Shown: positions 8,714-17,042 of the stretch, piece after piece
Layout of the letters: every line of letters starts with the position of its first letter
Position numbering within the stretch: position 1 is the first letter of the stretch
Source: CAYXAA01 sp964462985
Lineage (GTDB): Bacteria; Pseudomonadota; Alphaproteobacteria; Rhizobiales; Stappiaceae
DNA length: 64,000 nucleotides
Direction: 5' to 3'
Assembly (NCBI GenBank): GCA_964462985.1
Contig: CAYXAA010000003.1
Span: forward strand, 150,326 to 214,325
Notes under the pieces: model-generated
Database searches by the model: none
What the model was told of the DNA's origin: nothing
Seen by the model: only the letters and a program-made list of their open reading frames with translations
Translations under genes and position numbers: made by a program

Positions 8714-10039
8714 ATGGAGGTCAGCCTCGCATATCGATCCTGGGGGCTATCAAACACGCCAGCCGCGCGGCGTGTCAGCCACATGCAGTGGCGGGACGAC
8801 AAGCTGCCAGCGGACGGGAGGCCCCTCCTTCCCTACGGCAACGGCCGCAGCTATGGCGACAGTTGCCTCAACAGCGAAGGAACCCTCGTCGATCTGCGCG
8901 GCCTCGACCGGTTCATCGCTTTCGACGAGGAGACTGGGATCCTGCACTGCGAAGCCGGCGTGCTGCTTGCGGACATCCTCGCCTGTTTCGTGCCGAAAGG
9001 CTGGTTCCTTCCGGTGACGCCCGGAACGCGATTTGTCACTGTTGGCGGCGCAATCGCCAACGACGTTCACGGGAAGAACCACCATCAGGCCGGCAGCTTT
9101 GGCCATTATGTTCGCGCGCTCGAGTTGCTGCGCACGGACGGAACGCGCCGAACCTGCTCCCCACGCGAGAACGCTGACTGGTTGGCGGCGACCATCGGCG
9201 GCTGCGGCCTGACGGGCATCATTCTGTCAGCGCAAATCAGCCTGAGGCGGATCCCCGGACCCGCCATCGAAACCGAAAGCATCAGTTTCTCTGGAATTGA
9301 CGAGTTCCTCGATCTGAGCCGAAGCTCGCACAACGATTATGAATACACCGTCGCCTGGATCGACTCGCTCAACCTTGGGGATGACGGTGCACGCGGGATC
9401 TTCTTCCGCGGCAATCACGTTGCGGGGCATGCCGGGATCAAGCCCCCTCGAACCAAACCCGGACTGCCGATCACGCCGCCCTGGTCTCTGCTGCCCAAGC
9501 CTGCTGTCGCCGCTTTCAACTCGGCCACCTATCGCTGGCCGCGCAGACGGCATGGTGTTGTCCACTACGAGCCGTTCTTCTATCCGCTTGATGCGGTGCC
9601 AAACTGGAACCGGCTGTTCGGCCGCCCCGGTTTCTTTCAGTATCAGTGTGTCGTTCCCTTCGACCAGGCGCGCGCTGCCATCGGCGAGATGATGGCTCGC
9701 GTCGCCCATGCCAGGGAGGGCTCGTTCCTGTCCGTGCTCAAGGTCTTCGGCAGCCACAAGCCGTGCGGGTTGCTGTCCTTCCCCCGTCCGGGCGTCACCC
9801 TGGCGCTGGATTTCCCCAACCGGGGGGTGTCGACGCGCGCCCTGCTCGACAGTCTCGATGAAATCACGCTCGCCGCCGGCGGCGCGGTTTATCCGGCCAA
9901 GGACGCCCGCATGTCGGCGGCGACCTTCGCGGCGGGATTTCCCGCATGGCGGCAGTTCGAGGCATATCGTGACCCAGGCATCCAGTCCGACTTCTGGCGT
10001 CGGGTCGCGGTCAGCGTTCCGGAGGTCGCCCTTGCGTAG
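8714..10039 (+). CDS. DprE1-like FAD-dependent polyprenylphosphoryl-ribose oxidase
   Basis: A 441-residue FAD_binding_4/ALO-type oxidoreductase. The FAD-binding half includes LPYGNGRSYGDSCLN and FVTVGGAIANDVHGKNHH; the C-terminal half has the DprE1-like block LSFPRPG...LDFPN and YPAKDAR. DprE1 oxidises the 2'-hydroxyl of polyprenylphosphoryl-ribose as the first half of epimerisation to arabinose. The position matching the reactive cysteine 387 of the mycobacterial enzyme appears to be alanine here. ATG 8714 is 11 bp after the previous stop; an earlier in-frame start would lie inside that gene. Confidence 0.82.
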   Translation: MEVSLAYRSWGLSNTPAARRVSHMQWRDDKLPADGRPLLPYGNGRSYGDSCLNSEGTLVDLRGLDRFIAFDEETGILHCEAGVLLADILACFVPKGWFLPVTPGTRFVTVGGAIANDVHGKNHHQAGSFGHYVRALELLRTDGTRRTCSPRENADWLAATIGGCGLTGIILSAQISLRRIPGPAIETESISFSGIDEFLDLSRSSHNDYEYTVAWIDSLNLGDDGARGIFFRGNHVAGHAGIKPPRTKPGLPITPPWSLLPKPAVAAFNSATYRWPRRRHGVVHYEPFFYPLDAVPNWNRLFGRPGFFQYQCVVPFDQARAAIGEMMARVAHAREGSFLSVLKVFGSHKPCGLLSFPRPGVTLALDFPNRGVSTRALLDSLDEITLAAGGAVYPAKDARMSAATFAAGFPAWRQFEAYRDPGIQSDFWRRVAVSVPEVALA

Positions 10040-10769
10040 AGTTCTCGTCATCGGCGCGACCTCCGCCATCGCTTCGGCGACCGCCCGCCTGTTCGCCGGC
10101 GACGGCGATCGGATCTTTCTCATTGGACGGAACGAGAGTCGGTTGCAGGCGACGGCAGACGATCTTGCCGTACGAGGCGCGACCTTTACCGGCTGGCAGG
10201 TGCTGGACGTCAATGCTCTCGACCGTCACGACAACGTGCTGACACAGGCCGAGCAGGCCCTCGGCGGGTTCGACATCGTGCTGATCGCCCATGGCACGTT
10301 GCCGGACCAGGCGCGCTGCCAGGCTTCGGCCGAGATGATGGTCCAGGAGTTCCGCACCAATGCCATTAGCACCATGGCGCTGCTGACCCGGATTGCGGAG
10401 ATGATGGAAAAGGCGCGGCACGGCCGTATCGCCGTCATCACCTCGGTCGCGGCGGATCGCGGGCGGCAGAGCAATTACGTCTATGGAGCGGCCAAGGCAG
10501 CCGTCGACACCTTCCTCGAGGGTCTCAGACAACGACTCCACAAGGTGGGGGTTGGTGTTACGACGATCCGGCCAGGGTTCGTCGATACGCCCATGACGGC
10601 CGATTTTAAGAAGGGCCTGCTTTGGGCCAAGCCGGAAGCGGCCGCTCGGCGGATTCATCGCGCCATCATCAAGGGCGCCGACATTGCCTATGTCCCACCC
10701 TTCTGGCGCGGTATCATGCTGATCATACGCCTGATGCCACGGTGGATCTTCAAGAAGATCACGCTTTGA
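10032..10769 (+). CDS. DprE2-like short-chain dehydrogenase
   Basis: A 245-residue SDR with an N-terminal nucleotide-binding motif (VIGATSAIASATARLFA), catalytic Ser in ITSVAAD and YxxxK in YVYGAAK. DprE2 is the reductase partner of DprE1, turning the 2'-keto intermediate into arabinose. The TTG at 10032 overlaps the dprE1-like stop by 8 bp and is the only start that gives the usual compact SDR N-terminus. It ends the operon; a short hairpin (10768-10784) overlaps its stop and faces the convergent gene at 10801. Confidence 0.8.
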   Translation: MRRVLVIGATSAIASATARLFAGDGDRIFLIGRNESRLQATADDLAVRGATFTGWQVLDVNALDRHDNVLTQAEQALGGFDIVLIAHGTLPDQARCQASAEMMVQEFRTNAISTMALLTRIAEMMEKARHGRIAVITSVAADRGRQSNYVYGAAKAAVDTFLEGLRQRLHKVGVGVTTIRPGFVDTPMTADFKKGLLWAKPEAAARRIHRAIIKGADIAYVPPFWRGIMLIIRLMPRWIFKKITL

Positions 10770-10800
10770 CGAGCTTGACTCGTCGGTAGTGCCGAAACCG

Positions 10801-12192
10801 TCAATCGGCCGCGGGGGGCGCTTCCTCGACGGCAGGCTCCAGGCTGAGCCGGAACGCGGGATCGAACATGGCGGGATCAATCCTTTGTGCGCCGTTCAGT
10901 ACAGGAATGAGTTGATTTTGAGCCCCAAGCCGGATCGGGTTGACATACTCCCAGGCAACATCGCCCGATCTGGTGACTTCGATGAGGCGCCCGCCATCAG
11001 ACTCCGTCAGCAGCGTATTGCCGTTTGGAAGGCGCTGCGCATTGGAGCGCAAAGTGCTGTGCAGTGGGCGGTCTTCTGTACCGGTAAAGGACCATTTCAC
11101 GTCAAGTGTCCGCGGATCGATCTCCAGCACGCGGGAACTGTTGTTGCGCCTCAAGACGCCAAGATTGTCGAACAGCAGAATGTTGCCGTTGGCCAGAATG
11201 GTCGGATGATGCTGACGCAACCATGCGCCGCGCGCCGCCCATTTGGTCTCCCCTGTCTCGGCGGACAGGACGACGACAAGCGACTGCTCGCGAAAGGAGA
11301 GCAGCAGATCCCCCTCCTCGCCGAACGGAAAGTTCCTTGCCGCCTCGGCGTCGATGTACTCGACGGAGTTCGAATGGATCGGGTCGTTCAGCGTGAAGTA
11401 GGGCAGGATCTCGAACAGCATGCCGTAGCGCGAATGCAGCAACGCCTGCGTCAGTGATATCTTCTTGAGCTCCTTGCCGTCCGGTGACAACACGACGACG
11501 AAATCTTCAAGATAGGGCTTGTCGAGCTGCTGGGCCTGCGGCGGCCGCTCATAGTTGAACTCGTGCGTGAGGGCGTAGATCCGGCCATCCGGAGCGATCG
11601 ACATGTCGTGATGAACATGGGCGAGATAGCTCCAGATCGGTCGCGAGTCCTTGTCCATCTTCACCATGCCGTAGCCCCAGGGCGTGTCGGCCGACGAGAT
11701 GTAGATCGCGAGCAGGTCTCCGTTGGGATAGACCTTTGCTCGGTCCATGTAGATCACGGAATCTGGCTGGGGTTTCCTGACCGCGGCCCCCTCGTTCCAG
11801 ATTTGGCTGAACGGCAGGCGCCATTCGTGAGTGATACGGCCGTCCATGGTCATAAGACGGGCGACCTGATCATCGCCCGAGGTGTAGAGCGTATACCCGG
11901 GGAAAACTCTCGCCGGGTCATGGATGGTGACGCCCCGACCATCCGTTCTGGCCGGCTGGTAGAGATTCGCTCGCACGGGATTGGCGATGATCTCTTCCTG
12001 GATCTTGAGCGCCTCCCAGGCCCGGTACGCATCACGGAAGAATTCGTACGGATAGATCCGCATTGCCATCATCATCGCTCCGGCGACGAAGGCCAGGAAC
12101 ACGATCATCAGGATGAATATGCCGGTGCCGATCCTGTCGACGATCGAAGGTCCTTCCGCGCGATCCTGTCTGTCGGAGCGCTGACTGCGCAT
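10801..12192 (-). CDS. membrane-anchored arylsulfotransferase-family protein
   Basis: A 463-residue protein with one transmembrane helix near the N-terminus (about residues 22-45), followed by a large beta-propeller-like region. Motifs such as WSYLAHVHHDMSIAPDGRIYALTHEF and HSNSVEYID...GDLLLSFREQSLVVVL are typical of the Arylsulfotransferase_2 (ASST) family. These enzymes move sulfate between phenolic compounds; homologues in glycan loci are poorly characterised. ATG 12192 has an excellent GGAGGAG site upstream. Longer frames reaching 12783 overlap the neighbouring gene and are rejected. It follows the 12267-13457 gene as an operon. Confidence 0.72.
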   Translation of the reverse strand: MRSQRSDRQDRAEGPSIVDRIGTGIFILMIVFLAFVAGAMMMAMRIYPYEFFRDAYRAWEALKIQEEIIANPVRANLYQPARTDGRGVTIHDPARVFPGYTLYTSGDDQVARLMTMDGRITHEWRLPFSQIWNEGAAVRKPQPDSVIYMDRAKVYPNGDLLAIYISSADTPWGYGMVKMDKDSRPIWSYLAHVHHDMSIAPDGRIYALTHEFNYERPPQAQQLDKPYLEDFVVVLSPDGKELKKISLTQALLHSRYGMLFEILPYFTLNDPIHSNSVEYIDAEAARNFPFGEEGDLLLSFREQSLVVVLSAETGETKWAARGAWLRQHHPTILANGNILLFDNLGVLRRNNSSRVLEIDPRTLDVKWSFTGTEDRPLHSTLRSNAQRLPNGNTLLTESDGGRLIEVTRSGDVAWEYVNPIRLGAQNQLIPVLNGAQRIDPAMFDPAFRLSLEPAVEEAPPAAD

Positions 12193-12266
12193 GTCTCCTC
12201 CCGCCGGCCGTCCCTTTCCACCGGGAAAATCATTGCCCCCGCCACCAGCTTGAACACGGTCCAGCA

Positions 12267-13457
12267 TCAATGAATGCCCGCCATGGTTCTCTTCGGGGCG
12301 ACTGACTGGCGCGCCGCAGCATCTGCCAGCCGATGCACGGCGGCCGGCTCTGCTTCCGACACACGCTGTGTCCTGCTCCAGGCAGCGATCGCCTGGACCG
12401 CGCCGAGCCACAGAATGGGGACGATCTCGGCTACGACGCGCTGCTCCGGAAGCCGTCCGAAGTAGACCGCTGTGGCAAGAAACGGCAGTCCGAAACAGAT
12501 CAAGGTCCGGCCAAGGGTTGGATCCAGATGGCGACGAAGCAGCATCACCGGCAGGTAGAGCCCGGCGCCGAACCTTGCGAGATAAGTGAGCAGATAGAGG
12601 GGACTGGCGAAGAGCCCAAGATTGTAGAGGAGGTGGTTCTCGTACGCCGTTCCCATTACGTTGGCGTGGGGATTGGGGATGCCCGGGAAGAACCACTTCA
12701 CAGCGCCATGGATCGCGGCAAAGACGATCACCTGCGCCACAATGGCCATCGCCAGGTTGCGGCGACCGACCGCTCCCCAGCACGCCGCCAGAAACGCCGG
12801 GATCATGAACACCGTCGTCTCGCGGTTCAACGTCGCAATCGCAAAGATGCCAAGGTAAGCGGCAAAGCTGCGCCGATCAGGGCTCTCAACGAACCGCGCA
12901 AGCAGGAGCACGAGCGTTAACGTCAACACCGCCGCCGGCAGATCGTAGACATAACGGAACAGCGCAACCAGCTGCCATTTGCCAAGCTCGACGACGCCGC
13001 CCCTTATCGTGAACACGGAATGAAAATACATGTCCGGGACGATCAGGTGCATCGCCATGGGAACCACGATCGTCATCGCCAGCAGCCGGCGCACAAGATC
13101 GGAGCCGCCGACCTGAAAATGGACGAGCGTGCGGTGGGCGATAACAACCAGCAACATCCATGCGCCGACCTCGATGAAGGCGAACAAAAGCTCCACGTCA
13201 ACCCAGGGGGCAAGGTTCGTCACACCGGCCACGACAACGGGCAGCAACACCCGATATTGGAAAGGAGCTGCCGCACCGAAATCGGCCATTCGTTCCGGAC
13301 TGGCGAGCCACCACGACGTTGTCGAGAGATAGTGAAAGGTGGTGAGAAGGATCGCGAGCAGGGCCAGCGCGATGTACCAAATCCACCACATCGCATCGCT
13401 ATGACCCTGCGCTTCGGCTTCGCTTACCCGCGTCATCAAGGGATTTGCGGCTTCCAT
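12267..13457 (-). CDS. polytopic membrane protein, possible GT-C glycosyltransferase
   Basis: A 396-residue protein with about nine or ten hydrophobic helices and family-like loops (FQYRVLLPVV near residue 48, TLNRETTVFMIP near 210, EQRVVAEIVPILW near 350). I do not recognise a named family. The architecture and the conserved charged residues in loops are compatible with a GT-C enzyme using lipid-linked sugars. A GGAGG site sits 5 nt before the ATG. It is the first gene of a two-gene operon with the arylsulfotransferase-like protein, next to the arabinose-type genes. Function is unassigned. Confidence 0.55.
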   Translation of the reverse strand: MEAANPLMTRVSEAEAQGHSDAMWWIWYIALALLAILLTTFHYLSTTSWWLASPERMADFGAAAPFQYRVLLPVVVAGVTNLAPWVDVELLFAFIEVGAWMLLVVIAHRTLVHFQVGGSDLVRRLLAMTIVVPMAMHLIVPDMYFHSVFTIRGGVVELGKWQLVALFRYVYDLPAAVLTLTLVLLLARFVESPDRRSFAAYLGIFAIATLNRETTVFMIPAFLAACWGAVGRRNLAMAIVAQVIVFAAIHGAVKWFFPGIPNPHANVMGTAYENHLLYNLGLFASPLYLLTYLARFGAGLYLPVMLLRRHLDPTLGRTLICFGLPFLATAVYFGRLPEQRVVAEIVPILWLGAVQAIAAWSRTQRVSEAEPAAVHRLADAAARQSVAPKRTMAGIH

Positions 13458-13825
13458 GCCGACCTCCGGGGTACCGGAACCAACTGCGGCCAGAAATCAA
13501 ATGGGGCTGCACAAGCGCACCTATCGGCGGACGTGCACACCTCCGGCCCTGAGCGCGTACGGCCTTGACGCTAGAAACAAGTAGTGGCGAAAAGAAGTTC
13601 CGCGCCAGACCGGGCGGAATCGCATTTTTCTGCGGGTTTCCGCTTCCAAGCGGAGAGGTCCTGTCAAACGCGGCGAGAATGCGCCTTGCCTGCACCGGCA
13701 GCGTAGGAGAGCGCCAGCGAACGAATAGTGCCGGACAAGAAAAGGCGGCCTCGATCGGGCCGCCCTGTTTCGTAGATGCACCGCCCCGGGCTGCGACGGA
13801 ATCGCCGGGCCCAGAAAATGAGGTG
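13458..13825. other. 368-bp noncoding region
   Basis: No supported gene. It holds the promoter side of the membrane-protein operon on the left and the minus-strand terminator of the DUF4185 gene on the right. A GGAAC at 13476 has no matching GTT. Confidence 0.6.
13736..13764 (-). terminator. rho-independent terminator of the DUF4185 gene
   Basis: On the minus strand a 7-bp GC stem (GGCGGCC/GGCCGCC) with a 7-nt loop is followed by TTTTCTTG. It lies about 60 bp after the stop of the DUF4185 gene. Confidence 0.8.
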
Positions 13826-15037
13826 TCAATTCGGAGTGGTAACCTGTGCCTCCACTGTACCTTCGCCGATCGGAGTGGCGGGCGCAGCCACGGTGGCGAT
13901 GCCATCCCAGGTCAGTGCTGTCTTCATCAGATAGACGTTGTAAGGATCCCACTGCGAAAGCGTGTAATAGACCTCGCCGTCGATCTCGCTTCCCGGAACG
14001 ATGTACGGCCCATAGAGCCCGGGAAATTCATTGCGCGTCACCACGACCTGGGCCTCGCTCCAGGGGCCGGTGAGCTGGCGTGCGGTACGCAGCATGATCG
14101 CGCCCTTCTCCGGCTCCAGATACATCATCAGCCATGACTGGTGCGTCTGGCTCCAGGCCACCGACAGTTCGCCGACCGGGCCGGGAACGATCGTCTCGGC
14201 CGCCGCCGGATCGGCCACCCACTCGCTGCCGTTCCAATATTCGTGGTCGTCCCGCACCAGGAGCCTCTCTGGCACGACTCGGCGCAGCTTAACGCCGCCG
14301 AACCGGCCCTCCGGGATGCCGAACGAATAAAGCATATCCTTGTCGGACACGAAGGCCACCTGCTCGAACCCGATCGCCCTCTGCTCGACGGACTCCCGCG
14401 GCATCGTCCAGTTCTGGCCGTGGTCGTCGGAATAGGCGATGCCCGAATGGCGCACCTCCCATTTGCCCGGTTCGCCCCAGTGCTTCACGGACATGTAGTG
14501 AAGGAACATCCGGGACCCGACGGAAACCCCGTAAGTGGGGATTACGGTCATCTCGAGCCCGTCGATCTTGCGGGAGACAAGCAGTTCCTTGGCCCTGCCA
14601 TCCTTGCCGGCGATCATCGCCTCGATCGGCAGCCCATTGCGCGGGTCGGGATCCGCGATCCGGGCCATGGTATTGCTGCGCCAGTTCTTCCGGCCGAACA
14701 GGCCCTTCGCTCCGAAGGTGTCGCCGAACACCATGTAGAGCGATCCTTCGTGCCAGAACATGTGGCCGAGGTCGGTCCCATGGATATCCCACCGCGAGGC
14801 CGTATCGTTCGGCGATGCAGCGCCGGTGATCTGCGTGATTTGCTCGGTTGTGCCGATCCTTGGCATGACAGGCATCTCGACGGGTGTTCCAACAACCTCT
14901 GTCACCGTCGCGGCCTGGGTCGGCAACGCCGTCGCAGGAGCCGGAACGGGAACGCCGGTGTCTGTTCCAGCAAGAGACATGGGTGCGACGGCGATTGAGG
15001 CAATTAGAAGTCCGGCCGTCATCAGGTGGCGCGCCAT
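13826..15037 (-). CDS. secreted DUF4185 protein, candidate endo-D-arabinanase (GH183-like)
   Basis: A 403-residue protein with a Sec signal peptide (about 1-23) and then a full DUF4185 domain. Landmarks include TDLGHMFWHEGSLYMVFGDTFG, FLHYMSVKHWGEPGKWE, GIAYSDDHGQNW, FGIPEGRFG, GELSVAWSQTHQSWLMMY and PGLYGPYIV...YYTLSQWDPYNVYLMKT, spread over residues 88-385. The repeated pattern suggests a five-bladed propeller. DUF4185 contains the endo-D-arabinanases of family GH183, but not every member has been tested. A GGGGAG site 8 nt upstream supports the start. It stands alone with its own terminator, 3 kb from the DprE-like operon. Confidence 0.8.
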   Translation of the reverse strand: MARHLMTAGLLIASIAVAPMSLAGTDTGVPVPAPATALPTQAATVTEVVGTPVEMPVMPRIGTTEQITQITGAASPNDTASRWDIHGTDLGHMFWHEGSLYMVFGDTFGAKGLFGRKNWRSNTMARIADPDPRNGLPIEAMIAGKDGRAKELLVSRKIDGLEMTVIPTYGVSVGSRMFLHYMSVKHWGEPGKWEVRHSGIAYSDDHGQNWTMPRESVEQRAIGFEQVAFVSDKDMLYSFGIPEGRFGGVKLRRVVPERLLVRDDHEYWNGSEWVADPAAAETIVPGPVGELSVAWSQTHQSWLMMYLEPEKGAIMLRTARQLTGPWSEAQVVVTRNEFPGLYGPYIVPGSEIDGEVYYTLSQWDPYNVYLMKTALTWDGIATVAAPATPIGEGTVEAQVTTPN

Positions 15038-15307
15038 TCGGCAACTCCCCTTGCGCGCAAGGGGGGTCTTTCAGTGCACGGACTACCGTCCGTGGCACCG
15101 ATCAGAGCCGAAGACCTTACGCAGGATTGATGATGTTAACCGCCGGGTAAGGCATGGAATGATTCGTGGCAAGGGAAAACCGAATTTTGCCGTAAAAAGG
15201 TCGTATTCTTACGCACGCACACGTTGCGTCTCGGTCGTGATTGGTTGAATCACGGCCCAAAATGACTTGAATTGTCGGTCGAAATGATTGGCGCAGCCAG
15301 TGCTTTA

Positions 15308-17029
15308 TCAGCGATCGGCCGGCACCGATGCGCGGAGAATATCAGGCGGCCAGGAACCCCTCGGGCGGTGCTGGCACTGGTAGGCATAGGCCGGCCACCT
15401 CGTCTCCTTGATGAGGGGAATTTCCCTGGTGCGGCACTGCAGGTCGGGGCGCTGATGCTCGATCCAGCGGACGAACTGATAGCCATCGGTCGGCACGACC
15501 ACTCCGGCGACTTCCGTCTTGGTCCGGATCTCCGGCACCGCCCGCCACCACACCCGGTACACTGGCGTTTCCGGCAACTCGCCGCGGAGCGTGTGATAAA
15601 GGGTCGCCATGCGAAGGCCGTAATCCATGGCGACCAGCGGCCGCTCCCCCGGTGCCTGTGCCACGATCTGCTCGATCGCCGGCGCCACGCCAGCAAACAT
15701 CGGCTGGCGGCTTCCGAGGATCAGGGCCGTGTGTCCGGCGCGCACCAGCGCCGCCATTAGCAGGGCGACAGCGACGGTCTTGAGCAGGACCGGACGCGAC
15801 CGCAGCGACCAGCCTATTGCGGTGACCGCCGCAACAATGGAGGGGCCAAGCACCGGGAGGTGGAAGGCATGGATGTCGTAAGCGCCATACCACAGCATGA
15901 ACGGCACGAACGCGAGCGCAGCGCCGAATACCACGGCAAGGCCGTACCAGCCGGCATCGCGCCACTGCCACCCTGCCCAGAACAGCACAAGGCCTATGAG
16001 GACCAGCGGAAGCGACAGCCAGGGATGGGCCGCACGAAATGTCCCGATCAGGGCCTCCAGCGTCCGTGTCGAGGTCAGGCCGGAGCCATAAAGGTCGCTG
16101 AAGTAGGTGCCGCGAATGTAGTCGATGAGCTCCCGTAGCGTCGGCGGCAGCGGCATGTACTCGGAATAGGCCGTGTCCGGGCTGTAGGCAATGTAGGCAA
16201 GATAGAGATACTGGCTCGCCCCAACGAGAATGAAAGCAAGAACCGCTGCGATCGGACGCGGGCGCAGCACGACGCGATGATGGGCAATCGTCACCCATAG
16301 GAACACCGGCACGAGCATGATCATCATGAGATGATTGCCGAAAGACATCGCATAAACGGCGCAGGCCGCGAGGAAATAGCCGACTCTTTTGGTCTCGACG
16401 AAGAGCGCCAGCAGAAAGATGCTGCTGAGGATAAAGGCGAGCGCCAGCGCGTAGACTTCCGCTTCGGTCGACTGAATGGTCATCAGCCCGGCGGTGCCGA
16501 GCAGAAAGGCCGCGGCAAGCCCGGTTGCCGTGCTTCCTGTCAATCGCTGCGCAATCAGGAAGGCCATGGCATTGGCAAATGCACCGGGAATCGCGGACAG
16601 CGCGAAAGTCATCGTCCACCAGTCCGGGAACGGCAACGCCAGCCATCGGACGAGGGCGCCGAGCATCAGTACGATCGGATATCCCGGTCCGTGCAGGAGG
16701 ATCGACGTGTGGCCGAGGATCTGGATCTTGGCCGAATCGCCGGCATTGAGCTCGCCGCCAAGGCCTGGGAAGAGGCAGAGGCCATAGTAGACGGCCGACA
16801 CAAGGAATATGCCCGCCGCCGTCAGCGCCAGACGATGCTGCTTCTGCAGCCTGGTGTCAGTCGGCAGGTTCGCAATCAGGCCAGACAGCCCGCTTCGGCC
16901 GCCGACCGCAACGCTACTGCCGGACATATGAAGCGACCGTTTGAGCTTCTGGCGGAACCGCTGCGCCAAGCCGGTAGGCTGAGCATCAATCAGCCTTTCT
17001 GAACCGTGATAGATCGTGGATTGGTGCAT
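15308..17029 (-). CDS. DUF2723-like membrane protein, GT-C type
   Basis: A 573-residue protein with about eleven transmembrane helices and a soluble C-terminal part (about 430-573). The first loop carries ELNAGDSAKIQILGHTSILLHGPGYP, which matches the D-S...HPPGYP type pattern of DUF2723 proteins; some of these are glycosyltransferases (GT117). An AGGAGG sits about 10 nt before ATG 17029, and the start lies 13 bp after the AsmA-like stop, so the two form an operon. Sugar donor and acceptor are unknown. Confidence 0.65.
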   Translation of the reverse strand: MHQSTIYHGSERLIDAQPTGLAQRFRQKLKRSLHMSGSSVAVGGRSGLSGLIANLPTDTRLQKQHRLALTAAGIFLVSAVYYGLCLFPGLGGELNAGDSAKIQILGHTSILLHGPGYPIVLMLGALVRWLALPFPDWWTMTFALSAIPGAFANAMAFLIAQRLTGSTATGLAAAFLLGTAGLMTIQSTEAEVYALALAFILSSIFLLALFVETKRVGYFLAACAVYAMSFGNHLMMIMLVPVFLWVTIAHHRVVLRPRPIAAVLAFILVGASQYLYLAYIAYSPDTAYSEYMPLPPTLRELIDYIRGTYFSDLYGSGLTSTRTLEALIGTFRAAHPWLSLPLVLIGLVLFWAGWQWRDAGWYGLAVVFGAALAFVPFMLWYGAYDIHAFHLPVLGPSIVAAVTAIGWSLRSRPVLLKTVAVALLMAALVRAGHTALILGSRQPMFAGVAPAIEQIVAQAPGERPLVAMDYGLRMATLYHTLRGELPETPVYRVWWRAVPEIRTKTEVAGVVVPTDGYQFVRWIEHQRPDLQCRTREIPLIKETRWPAYAYQCQHRPRGSWPPDILRASVPADR

Positions 17030-17042
17030 CCGTCGCGCCCTC

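Noticed and set aside
12193..12783. N-terminal extension of the arylsulfotransferase-like protein
   Set aside because: It overlaps the neighbouring membrane-protein gene; a strong GGAGGAG site supports the start at 12192.
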